A stretch of 64,000 nt of DNA from Gonatopus flavifemur (taxonomy: Eukaryota; Arthropoda; Insecta; Hymenoptera; Dryinidae). Below the pieces are notes generated by a model. The model saw only the letters and a program-made list of their open reading frames with translations. It was not told the origin of the DNA and did no database searches. Of the stretch, positions 11,377 to 23,637 are shown piece by piece. The translations under genes were made by a program, and so were the position numbers. Positions within the stretch are counted from its first letter, which is position 1. Each line of letters opens with the position of its first letter. Location: assembly GCA_018340375.1 (NCBI GenBank), contig JAFFJZ010000002.1, forward strand, positions 28,414,001 through 28,478,000, read 5' to 3'.

Positions 11377-12399
11377 AAAGGCCCTTTATTGTTCTTTCTG
11401 TTCGCACAGACGAGACCGTCTTCCAACACTATTTTGATATGGAATGCTTGCTCCACTAATATATGCTCTAAGATTCCCACTCACAATATACGTATTCAAT
11501 GCTAATTTTGCCCTAAATTGAAAACTGTCTCTTCAATATGGATAAATTCAGTCTTTCTATGGAATTTTTTGAAATTAAGATTTTGATATAACTAGCCTTT
11601 GATGAAAACAGGCTGAAAACTGATATTCCTACTGGGAAAAACGAAAAATTTTTGAATGAGCCAGAAAAGCGGTAGATTTTGTTGAATTGATCAGAAAATC
11701 GTTAAAATGCAGCCGGAAATCGGTATTTCGGGAAACAAGGACAGAAATCGGGAGGTTTTGCAACACTGTCCACGGCTCCCATTTCTCCACCAATTCCCCA
11801 TCTCCGGTCCACCGAAGTCTTAGGTGGAGGATCAGTGGTTGTGCTGTACGGGTTTGCTTAGGGAAACCGACATTTTTTGGTCGTAATGGCTGAACACTCG
11901 CTATCATAGCCAACAATACTGCTATGATAGCAAATCAATGGCTGTCATAGCAAAAAATTCAATATGTTTTATCTCACTCTTCGCTTGTATTCCAATAAGG
12001 CGAGTTTCGGTTGCCCCTCAAAATAAGGATGAAGATATTTAGGATGAAAGTGAGTTGTACTTCCCTCTTGATCGTTTTGATGAATTTTTGCGCATATGTT
12101 CACTCAAACCCAGAAATTTGAGGGAACAATTTCTAGTCGGATATTTTCCAGACTACAAATCCATAGTCCTCCCTATGCAATTCTCAAAAGTGTTTTAAAA
12201 AATTGCCCGACATACATTTCGGAATACATTTCATCTATAAAATGAAAAAAGCAGCCCCCGCCCCCTACGCATTTGGAACTAACGAGAATTCATCAGAAAA
12301 ATTCAACACAGCGCGATAAGGACATCGTGGAACACGAATAATAATATCTCACAATGGATTCACCCCGATCAACATCAAGATGTACATTTATTTGAATTC

Positions 12400-13120
12400 G
12401 AAGAGAAAAAAAATGAAACGCGGAACAAGCTTATTGAAAGATTTCCAGCTGAGATGCAAAAATCTTGAATGACATACATAGAAACATAATAAAAGGACGT
12501 GGTGAAACAGTAGCAGTAGCGCATCTTCAAGTATCTATTCCAAAGATTTGTACCGGTGATTTTGCAAGGTCTTGGCGCAATTTCGTTGGAGATATTTCAT
12601 TTCGTAATGGGGTTGGTACGAGAGAAGCCGCTGTTGGTACCGTGTTGCTGCTGATGCTGCTGGTGATGTGTAGGGTAGTGTAATCATATGATGACCGTGT
12701 ATGAGCGGAAAACGAAGGGCAGACAAGCAACGTGGAGGGATGAAGAGGGCAACTTTTTGTATAAAAACATATTTATCCGTGTACATGAAGCTCTCATACC
12801 ACCTCATACCTCGTGGCACAATATACAAGAGGGTTGGAGCCGCGTGGGCCGCAAATACGTGAGAGGGTAGGGAAGAACAGAAAGCAAGGGGGGACAGAGT
12901 GGGAGAGTTGTACGCGTTCATACTGTTAACTCCGAGTTTCCATTTGCAAAGGGTGAGAGATACACGTGTATACAATTTCTTTCTTTTTTTCCTTTTTTTT
13001 TACGCAACTTCGTGTATGTGTTTATACGTTGAAGAAAAAGAGGGGCAGAGGGGAAGAGTAGACTCTAGACTCTCGCTATGTATGAACGTACAAAGTAAAA
13101 CTCATAATGTAATCTCTTAA
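12400..13120. other. GC-richer stretch without a recognisable gene
   Basis: This stretch is clearly less AT-rich than its surroundings, with CTGCTGATGCTGCTGGTG and purine-rich runs. Open frames on both strands (the longest about 146 codons on the minus strand, 12535-12975) show no known domain and no splice pattern that I trust. It could be a promoter or an untranslated exon of a gene outside the window. Confidence 0.3.
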
Positions 13121-14003
13121 TGGGAGGGTACGGGCACCGAGCACAGTTTTATATTCCGACGTTTCATAAACTTGTAGTCATTAAATGTACACGGTGACCC
13201 ATAGCCTTTGTTCAGCGACGCTTTGATTTTTTCCAATTGTTGTCAATCGTTCTGTCGTGCATACATCATTTTAAATTGGGTGGGAATCAAGAGAAATGGT
13301 ACTTTAATTATGAGATTTCTTCTGAAGGATTGAAATTTTATAATCTCTATAAATTGTTCCTTTTTCTATTGGGATTTCGATTCATTTATTGAATCTTGTT
13401 GAGGGAAGGTTCTCATCTAGCCACCTCAAAATAAGACGATTTTCTCAAATTTGTTTTTCATGAAAGGAAGTAAATAAGGAACTCGGGAGTTTTCACATTT
13501 GTTAATTGAGTCTTTGAGTACATAAAAAAATCTTTTCAATACAAAATAATGCCATGAGAATTGGTGATATAAGTGTTGAAACATAACCACTTGAGAAATA
13601 AAAGTGATCAATCGGGCGCCACTATAGCACTTACAAAGATCATCAGAAATCAAAAAATTTGTATGAAATATATTATATTTGTTGGAGATCGTACCAATAA
13701 AACCAATGAAAAGTCCGAAATTAAAAAAATGACAGACATGCGAACTTTGGGTAGCGTTTTTTCACCTTTTTTTCGCTCTTTAAAGTGCTATAAAAAAAAA
13801 AATAAAAGGCAAATATCATCTCTATTTAGGTCCATCCTCCAATAAATTCAATCAGCTTCAAAATAACAAAAAAAAGAGCGAACAGTTCAGTAGTTCTTCA
13901 GATATCGCGGAGCCAAACTTGAAAAACATGTTTCCGAGAAAAACGCCTTAAAAAGGTTGCGGGATACGAATCCTTTAACTTGAGAAAATTTTTTTCGTGT
14001 ACT

Positions 14004-14215
14004 TTAAGGGGATACGAGCGGCGTGGCAGCAACCAAATCGTTTATAACAAACTATGGACAAACACTTCATATCAATTAAAATATCGCTCTGTACAGCACT
14101 TCTACTTGAATCAGAGAAAAGCTGTACAGAGCGATATTTTAATTAATATGAAGTGTTTGTCCATACTTTGTCATAAACGATTTGGCTGCTTCCACGCCGC
14201 TCGTATCCCCTTAAG
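14004..14215. mobile_element. Near-perfect palindrome with arms of about 98 bp
   Basis: The left arm (14004-14100) from TTAAGGGGATACGAGCGGCG pairs with its reverse complement at 14117-14215 across a loop of about 16 bases, with very few mismatches. A partial relative of the arm (CAAACACGTCATATTAATT) lies at 20905-20945. Likely a MITE or foldback element. Confidence 0.85.
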
Positions 14216-15460
14216 ACCCATTTTTTAATGAGTTTCAAATAACTCGAGTTCTTAATTTACTTCCTCCTTAAGAAAATAAATTCAAGAAATTCACTTTATT
14301 TCGGAATTCAGTTGATGAGAACCTCCCCTTAATATTGCACAAAAATTGGAAAAAGCGATTCATGCATTCATTAAATTGAATAGAATCTCTCACAATTCGA
14401 CATTCGTTCTGTTATTCTTCGTTGCAGTAAATCAGATTAATGTGATTCAATAAAAGTTAGGCTACATCTATCTTTTAGCATTTGCCTTCATAGAAATAAT
14501 ATGTTTCGTTTATAATGACATTTACAACAAGATTTGATAACTTTTGCCACAAACAAAAATGAAACAAATAAATGTTCGTTCCAATTCTATCATGCTAACA
14601 AAATCTTACATGAAACTCTGTAAAATTTATCATACTAATCATGAAATCAATTTATGAGCATATCATTCTTCCAGAAAGAAAATTCCCCAACCTTATGGAA
14701 ATATTCGAAAACTAAAATACAAGCACAGTTGTGATTAGCATTGTTTCGAACCGTAGGATATCATATTAACTCCATTATCAAAATCAGATTCAGTAATCAT
14801 CGTGGAAATCCATAAAATAACAGACGAATTTCAATGAGAATATTAAATTCAAAATGAGAACACAACTACGATGATTTATATGAAATCATGAATTTATATT
14901 TATAAAAACAAAAACAAAACAGTGCAAACATACACCAGTGATATTTCGCAAAGTATAAATAATAAACTTAAAACTAAATTCTGAACCTTCGAAATATAAA
15001 TAATGATCGATCATTCGATATCAGTATGTATATTTATATAAATATAAATCAATCGGAATAACAATTGAACATTAAAATCACAATTTCCTATCAATCTTGT
15101 GGTACACAATAATATACAAACCGTTTCGAGACTTACATTTATTTTCATGCAGATAGTAAACAATTTGGAGATTCTTTTAAACCATCAATTATATCACGGC
15201 TCAACATAACTGATATAGAACATTTTTTACAGTCTAATATAATTATCATTCGCTTTCAAATATTTTCAATAACTCTTAATAAATACCTGAAAAAAGATAT
15301 GGAATGATCTTACTTGAACCCATTTGCATGACTAAGTAAAAGGAATGAAAGGATCAACTTATTTTTTTGGCACAACTATTTAGATACAGTAAATTTTAAA
15401 TACTTTAAGTACCAACTTCCAGTGTTCTAAATCATTGGTTTCTTACTGCTCTTTTTTCTA
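14216..15460. other. AT-rich intergenic DNA
   Basis: I see no gene, RNA or clear repeat in this AT-rich stretch, only short A/T runs and scattered ATAAATA motifs. Confidence 0.4.
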
Positions 15461-15680
15461 CACTGAGAACCCAATTTCTTAAATTTGAAGAAAATTTCTT
15501 TACCCTCATTCCCATAAATCTTGTTTCCGATGGAAAAAATAATCCATTTCAATGAAAAAACTTTTCATTGACGATGAAAACTTCTTCCATTTAACTGAAT
15601 TTTTTTCCATTGAAAACAAAGTTCATTAAAATGAGGGGAAAGAAAAGTTTCTTTCAGTCTAAGAAATTGGGTTCTCAGTG
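15461..15680. mobile_element. CACTG...CAGTG MITE, ACCCAATTTCTT type
   Basis: Ends CACTGAGAACCCAATTTCTT and its reverse complement AAGAAATTGGGTTCTCAGTG, TA flanks both sides. The interior is rich in TTTTCCATTGAA. The element at 39670-39923 is a second, diverged copy. Confidence 0.85.
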
Positions 15681-15691
15681 TAATAGTACCA

Positions 15692-15821
15692 CCCTGTTAC
15701 AAATAATCTATAAAATCTCATTGGCGAATGAGAAAATGAATAGGTTTCAATGAAATTCAATGATATTCAATCAGAAATTTCACCATTCGTAGTAGGATTC
15801 AATGGAATATTTCTATCTGGG
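15692..15821. mobile_element. CCC...GGG MITE, CCCTGTTACAAA type
   Basis: Begins CCCTGTTACAAATAATC and ends ATTTCTATCTGGG, flanked by CA on both sides. The same element occurs inverted at 28561-28680 (TG flanks) and truncated at 24559. It lies only 11 bases from the preceding CACTG element. Confidence 0.85.
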
Positions 15822-16158
15822 CAGGGATGGGGAGCCTCAATTACTTTTTGTACTGGGCAGTACTTTTTCATGTCTATAAAATAGAGAATTTAATAGAACA
15901 GAAGGTAGTCGATTTAAAAAAGGAATTGAGGTTGTCCAATGGCGAATAGTAATAGAAGTTGAATAGTACATGGATTCGCATTATTGAAGTGTACGTTATA
16001 AAAATATATAATATAAAGGCACTGCTTAATCTAACAATTGCACTGTAAATCCACATCTTTTGGTTAATTATACCACAATCGTGTAGCAATGGTTCGAACT
16101 ACACAAGAATTATTCGAATTCAAGTGTATCCCCATCTCACACTTGACGATTTATCTCA

Positions 16159-19100
16159 TCAAGGTTGGGGGATATATTTTATCCGTCGCACTGCTCGAAT
16201 TTTTAAATATCTATTGACAATTTTGTCAATGAACCAATCTTCGTCGAATCTCAAATGATCCTCTGGAAGTGCGAGGAAGTCAATTTGACCACGTGCTATC
16301 ATTTTTTGCAGCCCTAGTCGGTCCTGTAATTTATTAAATTTTCTTATTAAACCACTGTTCTGAGGCAAAAGGAGAATTTCTTAAAGCAGTTTGATTTATT
16401 TATTCAACAATGATGCTTTGATAGGATTATACTGTCGTCCTAAAAGCCAAAAGGCCGTACCTCCAGAAAAAAAGAATTTTTTTGTTACATTCAAATAAGC
16501 TTTGTACATGTATTTCAATGCAGAAAATCCTTGAATTATTGAAAATAATTTTTAAAAGCTCGAGCAAAGGTTGACGGCGTTCGTATCATTTAATATGTGT
16601 AAATTTAGATGGATTCATGTGAAAACTTTGAATTGTAAAAAGTTTGAAAACCTCGGGTAAAAACAATAGCAATGTAAAACTTCTATCTCCAATCAAGGCT
16701 TCGAACCATTTATAATTCGAACTTTTTTCATAGACCCGTTTAGATAAAATGCTCAATGTCTGGAAACTTCAAAATATTAAGATACAGCTTTTCAGCATAG
16801 GACGACAGTATACAACTAGAAAAATAGTTTATTTGAGTATAAACCTACTAGATATTTCATTGCATCCAATAACATTGGACTCGATTTGAGTAAATTTTAT
16901 TTGAAATGAATAAAAGTTCAACTAAAACTCTAGGTAGGTTCATATTCAAATATCAATTTCTCTCGGTGTACAAACTAGAAATTTTATTACTTCCAATGTG
17001 TATTGAAACAAAAATAATGTAAAAGTAATTGAAGTTATGTTGAATAATTCCAAATCAATATCCTTAACCTGGATTTTCTTACAATATTTCAACACCCCTA
17101 ACAGCACATCCACCGACTTCTACGTCGCATCTCGACGTAGATAAACGAAGACTCCACGTAGAGGCTACCTAACAATGTCCTGTGCTGTACGGGACATTAT
17201 ATCGTCCTCAAAAAATGAAAAGAACTTGGAATTGTTACCTCTTTATATAAATTAGTTTCCTTAAGAGGTTGCACTTTGGTTGTTGTTCCATCCTTGTAAA
17301 AACCAAACCATTCTGATTCTGGAGGGTACACCATGGTATCGTTCATGAATTTAACCAACACGAATTTTTTGAGTTTTTTCAGATTTTTCACATAAGCCTG
17401 TGTACAAAATACACGAAACAATGATTATTTGCACTGAATGTCGGGGAGCATAATACCAATATTCTCGCTTACCGCATTGTAGTCTTTTTCATTGTTAATA
17501 TCAGCAAGGAAACGATTCTTAGTTTTATATTCTTCCGCATTCAGAGGATCATGCCAGTATGCAGCTTGTATCATATGTTCTTGTAAAAAGCTAAGAGTGA
17601 ATTCATTAGTTATAAATAATTGGTGAGTTATTAGTTATTTCTTGGTAGTTGCTGCTTAATGTAATAAAAGATCCTTACTCCGTATATGCTGCATACGTCA
17701 ATTTTTCTCTTATGACATCGCACATTCGTGTAGATAATGACATACAGTTTGGAATACCATAAACACCTTGGTGTTGACCACCTAAAGATATTAAATTATA
17801 CATTCGTGGGTGTGGACATCTCTGCGCGACTGCTCTCCTGTAATTAGAAAAAAAATATTAGGCTATTTTTGAGCTTTATGAAACGGAAAAAAATGTTTCA
17901 TAAGATTTCATAACACGTTCAGTAAAATACGAGGATATTAAAATTTTCTCATAATATTTATAAGAGTTCTAGTAGAATCTACGATGCACTCGGGAAAATT
18001 TTCAGTCATTTTAACTGATCGGATTGATTAAGAAACATGACAACTGCTTTTGCGATAACTAATTTGTTTGGTTATTTCAATTAAAATGATACAGTTGTCT
18101 TCCCGGGGGAAAAAAACCACGTTGTAAATGAGGTTAAAAACAACATGGGAAACTACGTTGAAAATAACGTTGTTGTTGAAAACAACGTAGTTTTTAACAT
18201 TCTTTACCACGTAGTTCTCCCACAATTTTTCAAGCACGGTTATGGAAATAGAATCTATTGAGAGGATTCTATTAGAAAACGCATTTCATGATACGACGCT
18301 ACAACGTAGAAGACCACGTTGTTTTCTACGTTGTTTTTTCTTTTCCGAAGAGCAACCATTTTACAAAGGTAAGCAACGTTGTTTCGAACCAAGTTTTCGA
18401 CATTGTCTTCAACGTGATTTTTTCCCCCGAGTTGATTTTGTTAATTCAACTGACGCGAATTTTTCTCAGTGTAGTCGCAGTTAAGATTACTATGGTGGTA
18501 ATAGATTTCACTAAATTTCTAGCGAATATTACTAGAAACTTTAATAGTGTCGTATTTTATCACCTTCGTTGGTAAATTTTATCAACCTTGTTTTTCCGTA
18601 TAATGTATTACAAAAATATATTTAGCTCACGTACAAGAACTGCCCGCCTTGTGAAAATCCAATCGCATTGTAACCAATTTTCAGTTTAGGATCCTGTGAT
18701 AATTCACGACATACTTGATCTATTTGTGCATTGATATCTCCAAAGTAACTATTTTTCATATCCTGTTGGAGGAAAAAACAGTGTATTAGAAAAATGTAAT
18801 AGTTTTATTTTCATGGTGATTAGTTCGTGATCTTCAAAGTGCCTAGTTTGAAGAAAACAAACAAAATTTAGATTAAAAAATAACTAATCTGGCTAATAGT
18901 GAATATCTTATGTTGCTGAAGTTTGAATCGTTTATTGAAACGAATTAGTCCCTGAATAACAGAATATTCAGCTGTTAGAGATCAAAAAATCCTGCAGTGC
19001 ATCTTTAAACGACATTTCCAGTTCCGAAGAGTTAAATCGAGAAGATAGATAACGATGATTCATCAGATTTTTTTAATTGAAATTTTCGTTCCATTTCTTC

Positions 19101-20483
19101 AAACGATTCAAACTTCCATAACATGAATATTTTTGTCAAAGATAACTTCTCAAAACGGTATAGAAATTCAGTAAAATTTAATCGGAGGTTACAAAGTATG
19201 AAAGAAACTCTTTCTGAATTTTGAAATGAAATTATTCACAATGATTTCTCAGTAAATTTGATTTCAATCCATTAAACTACTCATTATTATTCACAACTGT
19301 CAATTCTTAAATTCTTCGAAAACAAGTTCTTTTGATTCTAATCTTAAAATCGTTAAAAATGATTGTTTTATATTGAATAATTTTGATAATTTATACATAT
19401 AATGCTTTGTGGATGAATCCAACATAAATCAATTTGAAAATAGTAGCGCTGTATTGTGATTCATGTTAATTGAATTATTTTATTATGCTACTCTGTATCT
19501 CATTGAATCAAAGTCCAAATGTATCAAGATGAAATGAAGGTGTTGAGAAAATCTTCCACCCATAACTTCTTCAACTTATCGGACCTGACATCGTTTTTCC
19601 TAAATCTTCTAAATTATGGTAGAGAAATATATTATTGCAGTTTGAACTGATAATCAAATATTGGCGAATTCAAGAATAGAAATGTTTCTGATCTCTCAAC
19701 AACTTTTCTAAATAATATATTTCATATGAAAATATCTATTCCGCAACAATAAACAATAGTACTCATAAAACAATATATTTCCCCATTTTCAATCAAGATT
19801 TTGTTTCAATAAACGATTATAAATAATTTAGAGAAATTGAATGATGTCGATGAATTCTCTATAAATTTGAAATTTTTGTTTTTATAGTACAATTTTTTGA
19901 ATCATATTACCCGACTTTATGTATGGAGTATAGTCAGTATTTATTTTCTTATCGATTCAAATAATTGTAGTTCGAAGATAAACATATAAATTCTGTCATT
20001 GAAGTGAAAAGACACTCACTTCCACTTCGTTATTTCCAATACGAATGGATTTGATATAAACATTTGGCATCTCGTCCCTCAATAAATCCATTATCCGTCC
20101 GAGACTGAATGAAAAACAACAGCTATCACCTGTGAAATTATAACAAAAGATATATTAATATCTTATCTAAATATTCCTTTGTTCCAAGATAAGAAGATGA
20201 ACTTGTGTTTATACAAAAATGAAACATCTATCGATGCTGTTTACAGCGTTTTTTTTTTTTATATCACAAACAAATTGAATTGTATATCTCTTTCGCTTAT
20301 ATCTCAAATTATGTTTCCATGATATTTAGATTGTTATTGAAATTGGACAAATTTACCCATTCCATGCCACAAAACAATTGGCAAGTAAGAAGTGTTCGCA
20401 GCACGATCATGTTTGACACCCTCGGAAAAGTTGATCGCACTGAATAAAATACCCACAACGCAAATTGTGGTCTGAAGAATCAT
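16159..20483 (-). CDS. Ppt1: Palmitoyl-protein thioesterase 1, seven exons
   Basis: This lysosomal enzyme removes palmitate from cysteines of S-acylated proteins during their breakdown. The seven exons on the minus strand are 20357-20483, 20020-20129, 18635-18762, 17679-17837, 17473-17590, 17239-17397 and 16159-16323. All have GT-AG introns and consistent phases, giving 321 residues (human PPT1 has 306). The N-terminal 20 or so residues form a signal peptide. The sequence then follows PPT1 closely: VLWHGMGDSCC near residue 40, [43 protein letters not shown] and [11 protein letters not shown]. The catalytic triad reads Ser116, Asp234 and His290, each one position from human 115/233/289. A sequon (NDT) sits at the conserved glycosylation site beside Asp234. 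Introns carry several MITEs. No defects seen. Confidence 0.95.
16813..16978. mobile_element. Diverged CACTG-type MITE in a Ppt1 intron
   Basis: The left end CAACTAGAAAAATAG and right end ATTTCTCTCGGTG are imperfect reverse complements flanked by TA. Inner arms pair through TTTGAGTATAAACCTACTAGA and its diverged complement. It lies in the last intron of Ppt1. Confidence 0.6.
17096..17193. mobile_element. CCC...GGG MITE, 98 bp, in a Ppt1 intron
   Basis: Begins CCCTAACAGCAC and ends GTGCTGTACGGG, flanked by AC on both sides. The centre has a short CTACGTCG/CGACGTAG palindrome. It ends only about 45 bases from exon 6 of Ppt1 on the acceptor side of the last intron. Confidence 0.8.
17987..18471. 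mobile_element. CACTG-type repeat rich in ACGTTGTT
   Basis: The right end TTTTTCTCAGTG (followed by TA) is clear. The left end CACTCGGGAAAATTTTCAGTC is a weaker match. Between them, CCCGGGGGAAAAAAACCACGTTG and its inverted copy CAACGTGATTTTTTCCCCCG bracket many AACAACGTAG units in both orientations. It lies in the Ppt1 intron between exons 3 and 4. Confidence 0.65.
18911..19122. mobile_element. MITE with GTTGCTGAAGTTTGAATCG ends
   Basis: The left end at 18911 and a reverse-complement end at about 19095-19122 share AAGTTTGAATCGTTT. Relatives are at 58711-58918 (both ends) and about 46622-46660 (one end). It lies in a Ppt1 intron. Confidence 0.65.
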
Positions 20484-20904
20484 TTCGATGCACTAAATGT
20501 TCAGTAAATTAATGATAAAAGTGAAAAACAGGTCCAACGAATTCACATCACCGACGAAACAATCCGAACGTCTACGTTGACTGTTTGTTTTACGGTACCA
20601 TTTTGAGATATCAGCGCCTCTGGTGGAACTCGTGACGGGGGGTGTCAAACTTTATCGTGTTCGCGCAGTAGTTTGAATCAGTAACGAATTTGAAAATCAA
20701 AGTGCCTTGGACTTGTTCTTGAATATTCCAGAAAGTTTGTGCGATTTCAAATTTTTCAAAATTGTATATAATTTTTATAGAATTATATATAAAGTATATA
20801 AATATTATTAAATTATTGGAATTGTTCTAATCTTTGGTTCTTTATGGCCATTGAATGGGGGATGTTTCAAGTTCAGTTAATAAAAAACAAGTGAGTTTTG
20901 TACC

Positions 20905-21125
20905 AAACTACGGGCAAACACGTCATATTAATTAAAATATCAAACCACGCAAAAAGATCGCTGAGTTGGAAAACAGCGTAACTCTGGAAAAAAATCAAAC
21001 TTCTCCATCATTGTTTGTTTTGGAGCTGAAAGCTCGAAAATTTCAAACAACTTTGGCTTCGAATTGAAAAATCATGGGATACTTTGAATTTTTTTTCCAG
21101 AGATCCGCCGTTTTCCAACTCAGTG
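20905..21125. repeat. Composite repeat upstream of Ppt1
   Basis: 20905-20945 resembles the arm of the 14004-14215 palindrome. Next to it, GAGTTGGAAAACAGCG near 20963 and its inverted copy CGTTTTCCAACTCAG-like sequence near 21105-21122 form a hairpin of about 160 bases. Both are about 400-640 bases upstream of the Ppt1 start codon, possibly near its promoter. Confidence 0.5.
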
Positions 21126-21393
21126 TTTTGCTTTTGAGTGATTTGGATTTGAAACAACATTTTTTGGATGCTCATATCTCCAAAACAGAGCCTCCACAAA
21201 ATTTCATCGAATGAAAAACCATTCCATTTTGGCTGTAGAATATGCCGAAGAGATACAAATGATGGATTCTGAATGATGAATACAGCACAGCAAAATCACG
21301 CACGATATTTTATATACAATCTGTATATCATTAAATCATGTAATTTCATAATAATTCGATATACATTCGACAAATTTCTATAAAAAATATTAA

Positions 21394-21502
21394 CCCAGAC
21401 AGCACAACAGTCGAGGATGAGGTCATAAAGAATACATTTGGAACTATGAGAATTCATGAAGAATTCTTGATGAACGCGTCAGGGACTGTTGTTCTGTCTG
21501 GG
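21394..21502. mobile_element. CCC...GGG MITE, 109 bp
   Basis: Begins CCCAGACAGCACAACAG and ends CTGTTGTTCTGTCTGGG, with AA on both flanks. Its ends match the 3529-4193 element (CCCAGACAGCAC) but its interior differs. Confidence 0.85.
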
Positions 21503-21624
21503 AATATGGGGAAATATCATACATCATTAGCACAACAGTTCAAAGAGAATCATTAAGAATTCGTATTGAATTCTTCGAACCCCGAGTTGATTCTTTATGA
21601 ATTCCTTCTGACCTGGGGTGCTGT

Positions 21625-21765
21625 TAGTGATGGCCGATCTTGAAAGAATCGATTCTTTTTTATAGAATTTTTATACAATTTGGATCGAAATTATGTAGAA
21701 TTCAATACAAACTTGATAAACTTTTTATAGAAAAGAATCGATTTTTTCAAGATTGGCCATCACTA
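21625..21765. mobile_element. MITE with TAGTGATGG...CCATCACTA ends
   Basis: Terminal TAGTGATGGCC and GGCCATCACTA, with inner GAATCGATTCTTTT arms. Relatives occur at 23498-23637, 40471-40606 and 45721-45865, all about 135-145 bp. Confidence 0.8.
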
Positions 21766-21929
21766 GGTGCTGTATAGACTACTGTATAAATTTTTACCTG
21801 AATTTCTCAGCAGGCCTGGATTAGCGGGCACTAGGAGATGATATAGCCCTGGACTTCGTTTATCGATTTGAGAAATTTCTATTGATCCAGAAAGCTCTAA
21901 ATGACATTCCCTCTAGGCCCTGGCGAATT

Positions 21930-23115
21930 CGAAATAACCCAAAAATTGGTTATTTTTCGGTCATTTTGAGGTTCGGTTTGGTTTGAGTAATACTATGGTG
22001 AAAAAATGGTAATTCAAAGGTTTTTTACCAAAACATTACCGAAAAATAACGGTTGCTTTGTGCGCTTTTTGAACCAAAAACATTACCGAAAAAAAACCGT
22101 TATATTTTAGTTGTATTTTGGTTGCATTAGGGTTTCCGCATGGAGAACCGATTTTTTACCAACAAATAACCAAAAATATTCCTCACATCAATCAGGGATA
22201 TCTGAAATAATTCAAAGTTGGAACCTGACTGAACGACCGAAAAATTACCAAAAAATAACCGTTATATTATGATTATATTTTGGTTGTATTTTGGTTGCAT
22301 TAGGGTTTCGGCATGGAAAACCAATTTTTTACCAACAAATAACCAAAAATATTCCCCACATCAATCAGGGATATCTGAAATAATTCAAAGTTGGAACCTG
22401 ACTGAACGACCGAAAAATTACCAAAAAATAACCGTTATATTATGATTATATTTTGGTTGTATTTTGGTTGCATTAGGGTTTCGGCATAGAAAACCAATTT
22501 TTTACCAACAAATAACCAAAAATATTCCCCATATCAATCAGGGATATCTGAAATATTTCAAAGTTAGAACATGACTCAACGACCGAAAAATTCCCAAAAA
22601 ATAACCGTTATATTATGGTTATATTATGATTATATTTTGGTTGTATTTTGGTTTGGTTTGGTTTGGTTTGGTTTGGTTTGGTTTGGTTTGGTTGAAAACG
22701 GTTTCTCTTGAAAACGGTCAATTTTCGGTCACTTTCGTGAAAACGACCAAAACGTTACCGAAAAAAATTTCTGCCTAAATGGTTCAATTTTGGTTGTTCT
22801 ATCAAAAAATACCCAAAATTTACCAATAAAATTTCTCTTGAAAACGGTCAATTTTCCGTCACTTTCGTGAAAATTACCAAAACGTTACCGAAAAAAATTT
22901 CTGCCTAAATGGTTCAATTTTGGTTGTTCTATCAAAAATTACCCAAAATTTACCAATAAAATTTTTCTTAAAAACGGTCAATTTTCGGTCACTTTCGTGA
23001 GAATGACCAAAACGTTACCGAAATCAATCTCTACAACTTGGTAATTTCTTGGCAATCTTTTGGTTACAAAAGCGCACAAAGCAACCGTTATTTTTCGGTT
23101 ATTTTATGGTCATCT
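21930..23115. repeat. Complex tandem-repeat block with ACCGAAAAATAACC motif
   Basis: First array: a unit of about 175 bp repeated about three times (anchors TTGCATTAGGGTTTC near 22122, 22297 and 22472). Then (TTTGG)n for about 43 bases at 22650-22692. Then a unit of about 130 bp repeated about two and a half times (anchor AAAACGGTCAATTTTC near 22707, 22837 and 22972). A 30-base inverted repeat, ACCGAAAAATAACGGTTGC near 22037 and its complement near 23070-23098, brackets the arrays. No coding sequence. Confidence 0.8.
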
Positions 23116-23231
23116 CAAAACCGTCAGGGGGGATGTGATATTATTCGATATGATTTATAGAATATATATAAAAATTGTATCAAAATTCTCTAAAAATGTA
23201 TTTTATACAAACAAATCAAGATCAATGAGTA

Positions 23232-23374
23232 TCCTTGCTTAAAGAATCCCATTGATTTCGATGCAGAAAACGGATTCAAACCCATTGAGAAACAATTTTT
23301 AATGGGTTTAAATCGGTTTTCTGCATCGGAATCAATGAGAATCAATCGGTTCAATGAGACTCTTTAAGCAGGAA
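23232..23374. mobile_element. Inverted-repeat MITE, CTTGCTTAAAGAATC ends
   Basis: Arms from 23232 and to 23374 pair through GATGCAGAAAACGGATT and AACCCATTGA with few mismatches, around a loop of about 15 bases. The right arm holds an additional CAATGAGAATCAATCGG segment. Confidence 0.75.
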
Positions 23375-23497
23375 TCGCCCTGTTTTCTTCCCCTTCTTAA
23401 ATAAAATGAAGAATTAATTGATGATCAGGAAAATAATTAAAGAGAGTTCTTTTAAATGTCTTGAAGAGCTTTTCCACTGTCTCATTGTCTCCTCCAC

Positions 23498-23637
23498 AGT
23501 GATGTGAATTGTTGAACAGGATTGATTCTTTTTTCACAGAAAAATGATCTACTTTTGACAAATTTGTATAAAATATTGATAAAAATTCGATATAATTTCT
23601 ATAAAAAAGAATTCATTCTTTCAAAAATCCTCATCAC
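23498..23637. mobile_element. AGTGATG-type MITE, second copy
   Basis: Ends AGTGATGTGAATT and reverse-complement CCTCATCAC, with inner GATTGATTCTTTTTTC and AAAAAAGAATTCATTC. Diverged member of the family at 21625-21765. Confidence 0.65.

Noticed and set aside
12535..12975. A 146-codon minus-strand open frame in a GC-richer stretch
   Set aside because: No domain, no signal peptide and no splice pattern; overlapping frames exist on the other strand, as expected where stop codons are rarer.
22650..22692. (TTTGG)n considered as an interstitial telomere repeat
   Set aside because: The usual insect telomere unit is TTAGG; this run continues from the neighbouring TTTTGGTTG array.
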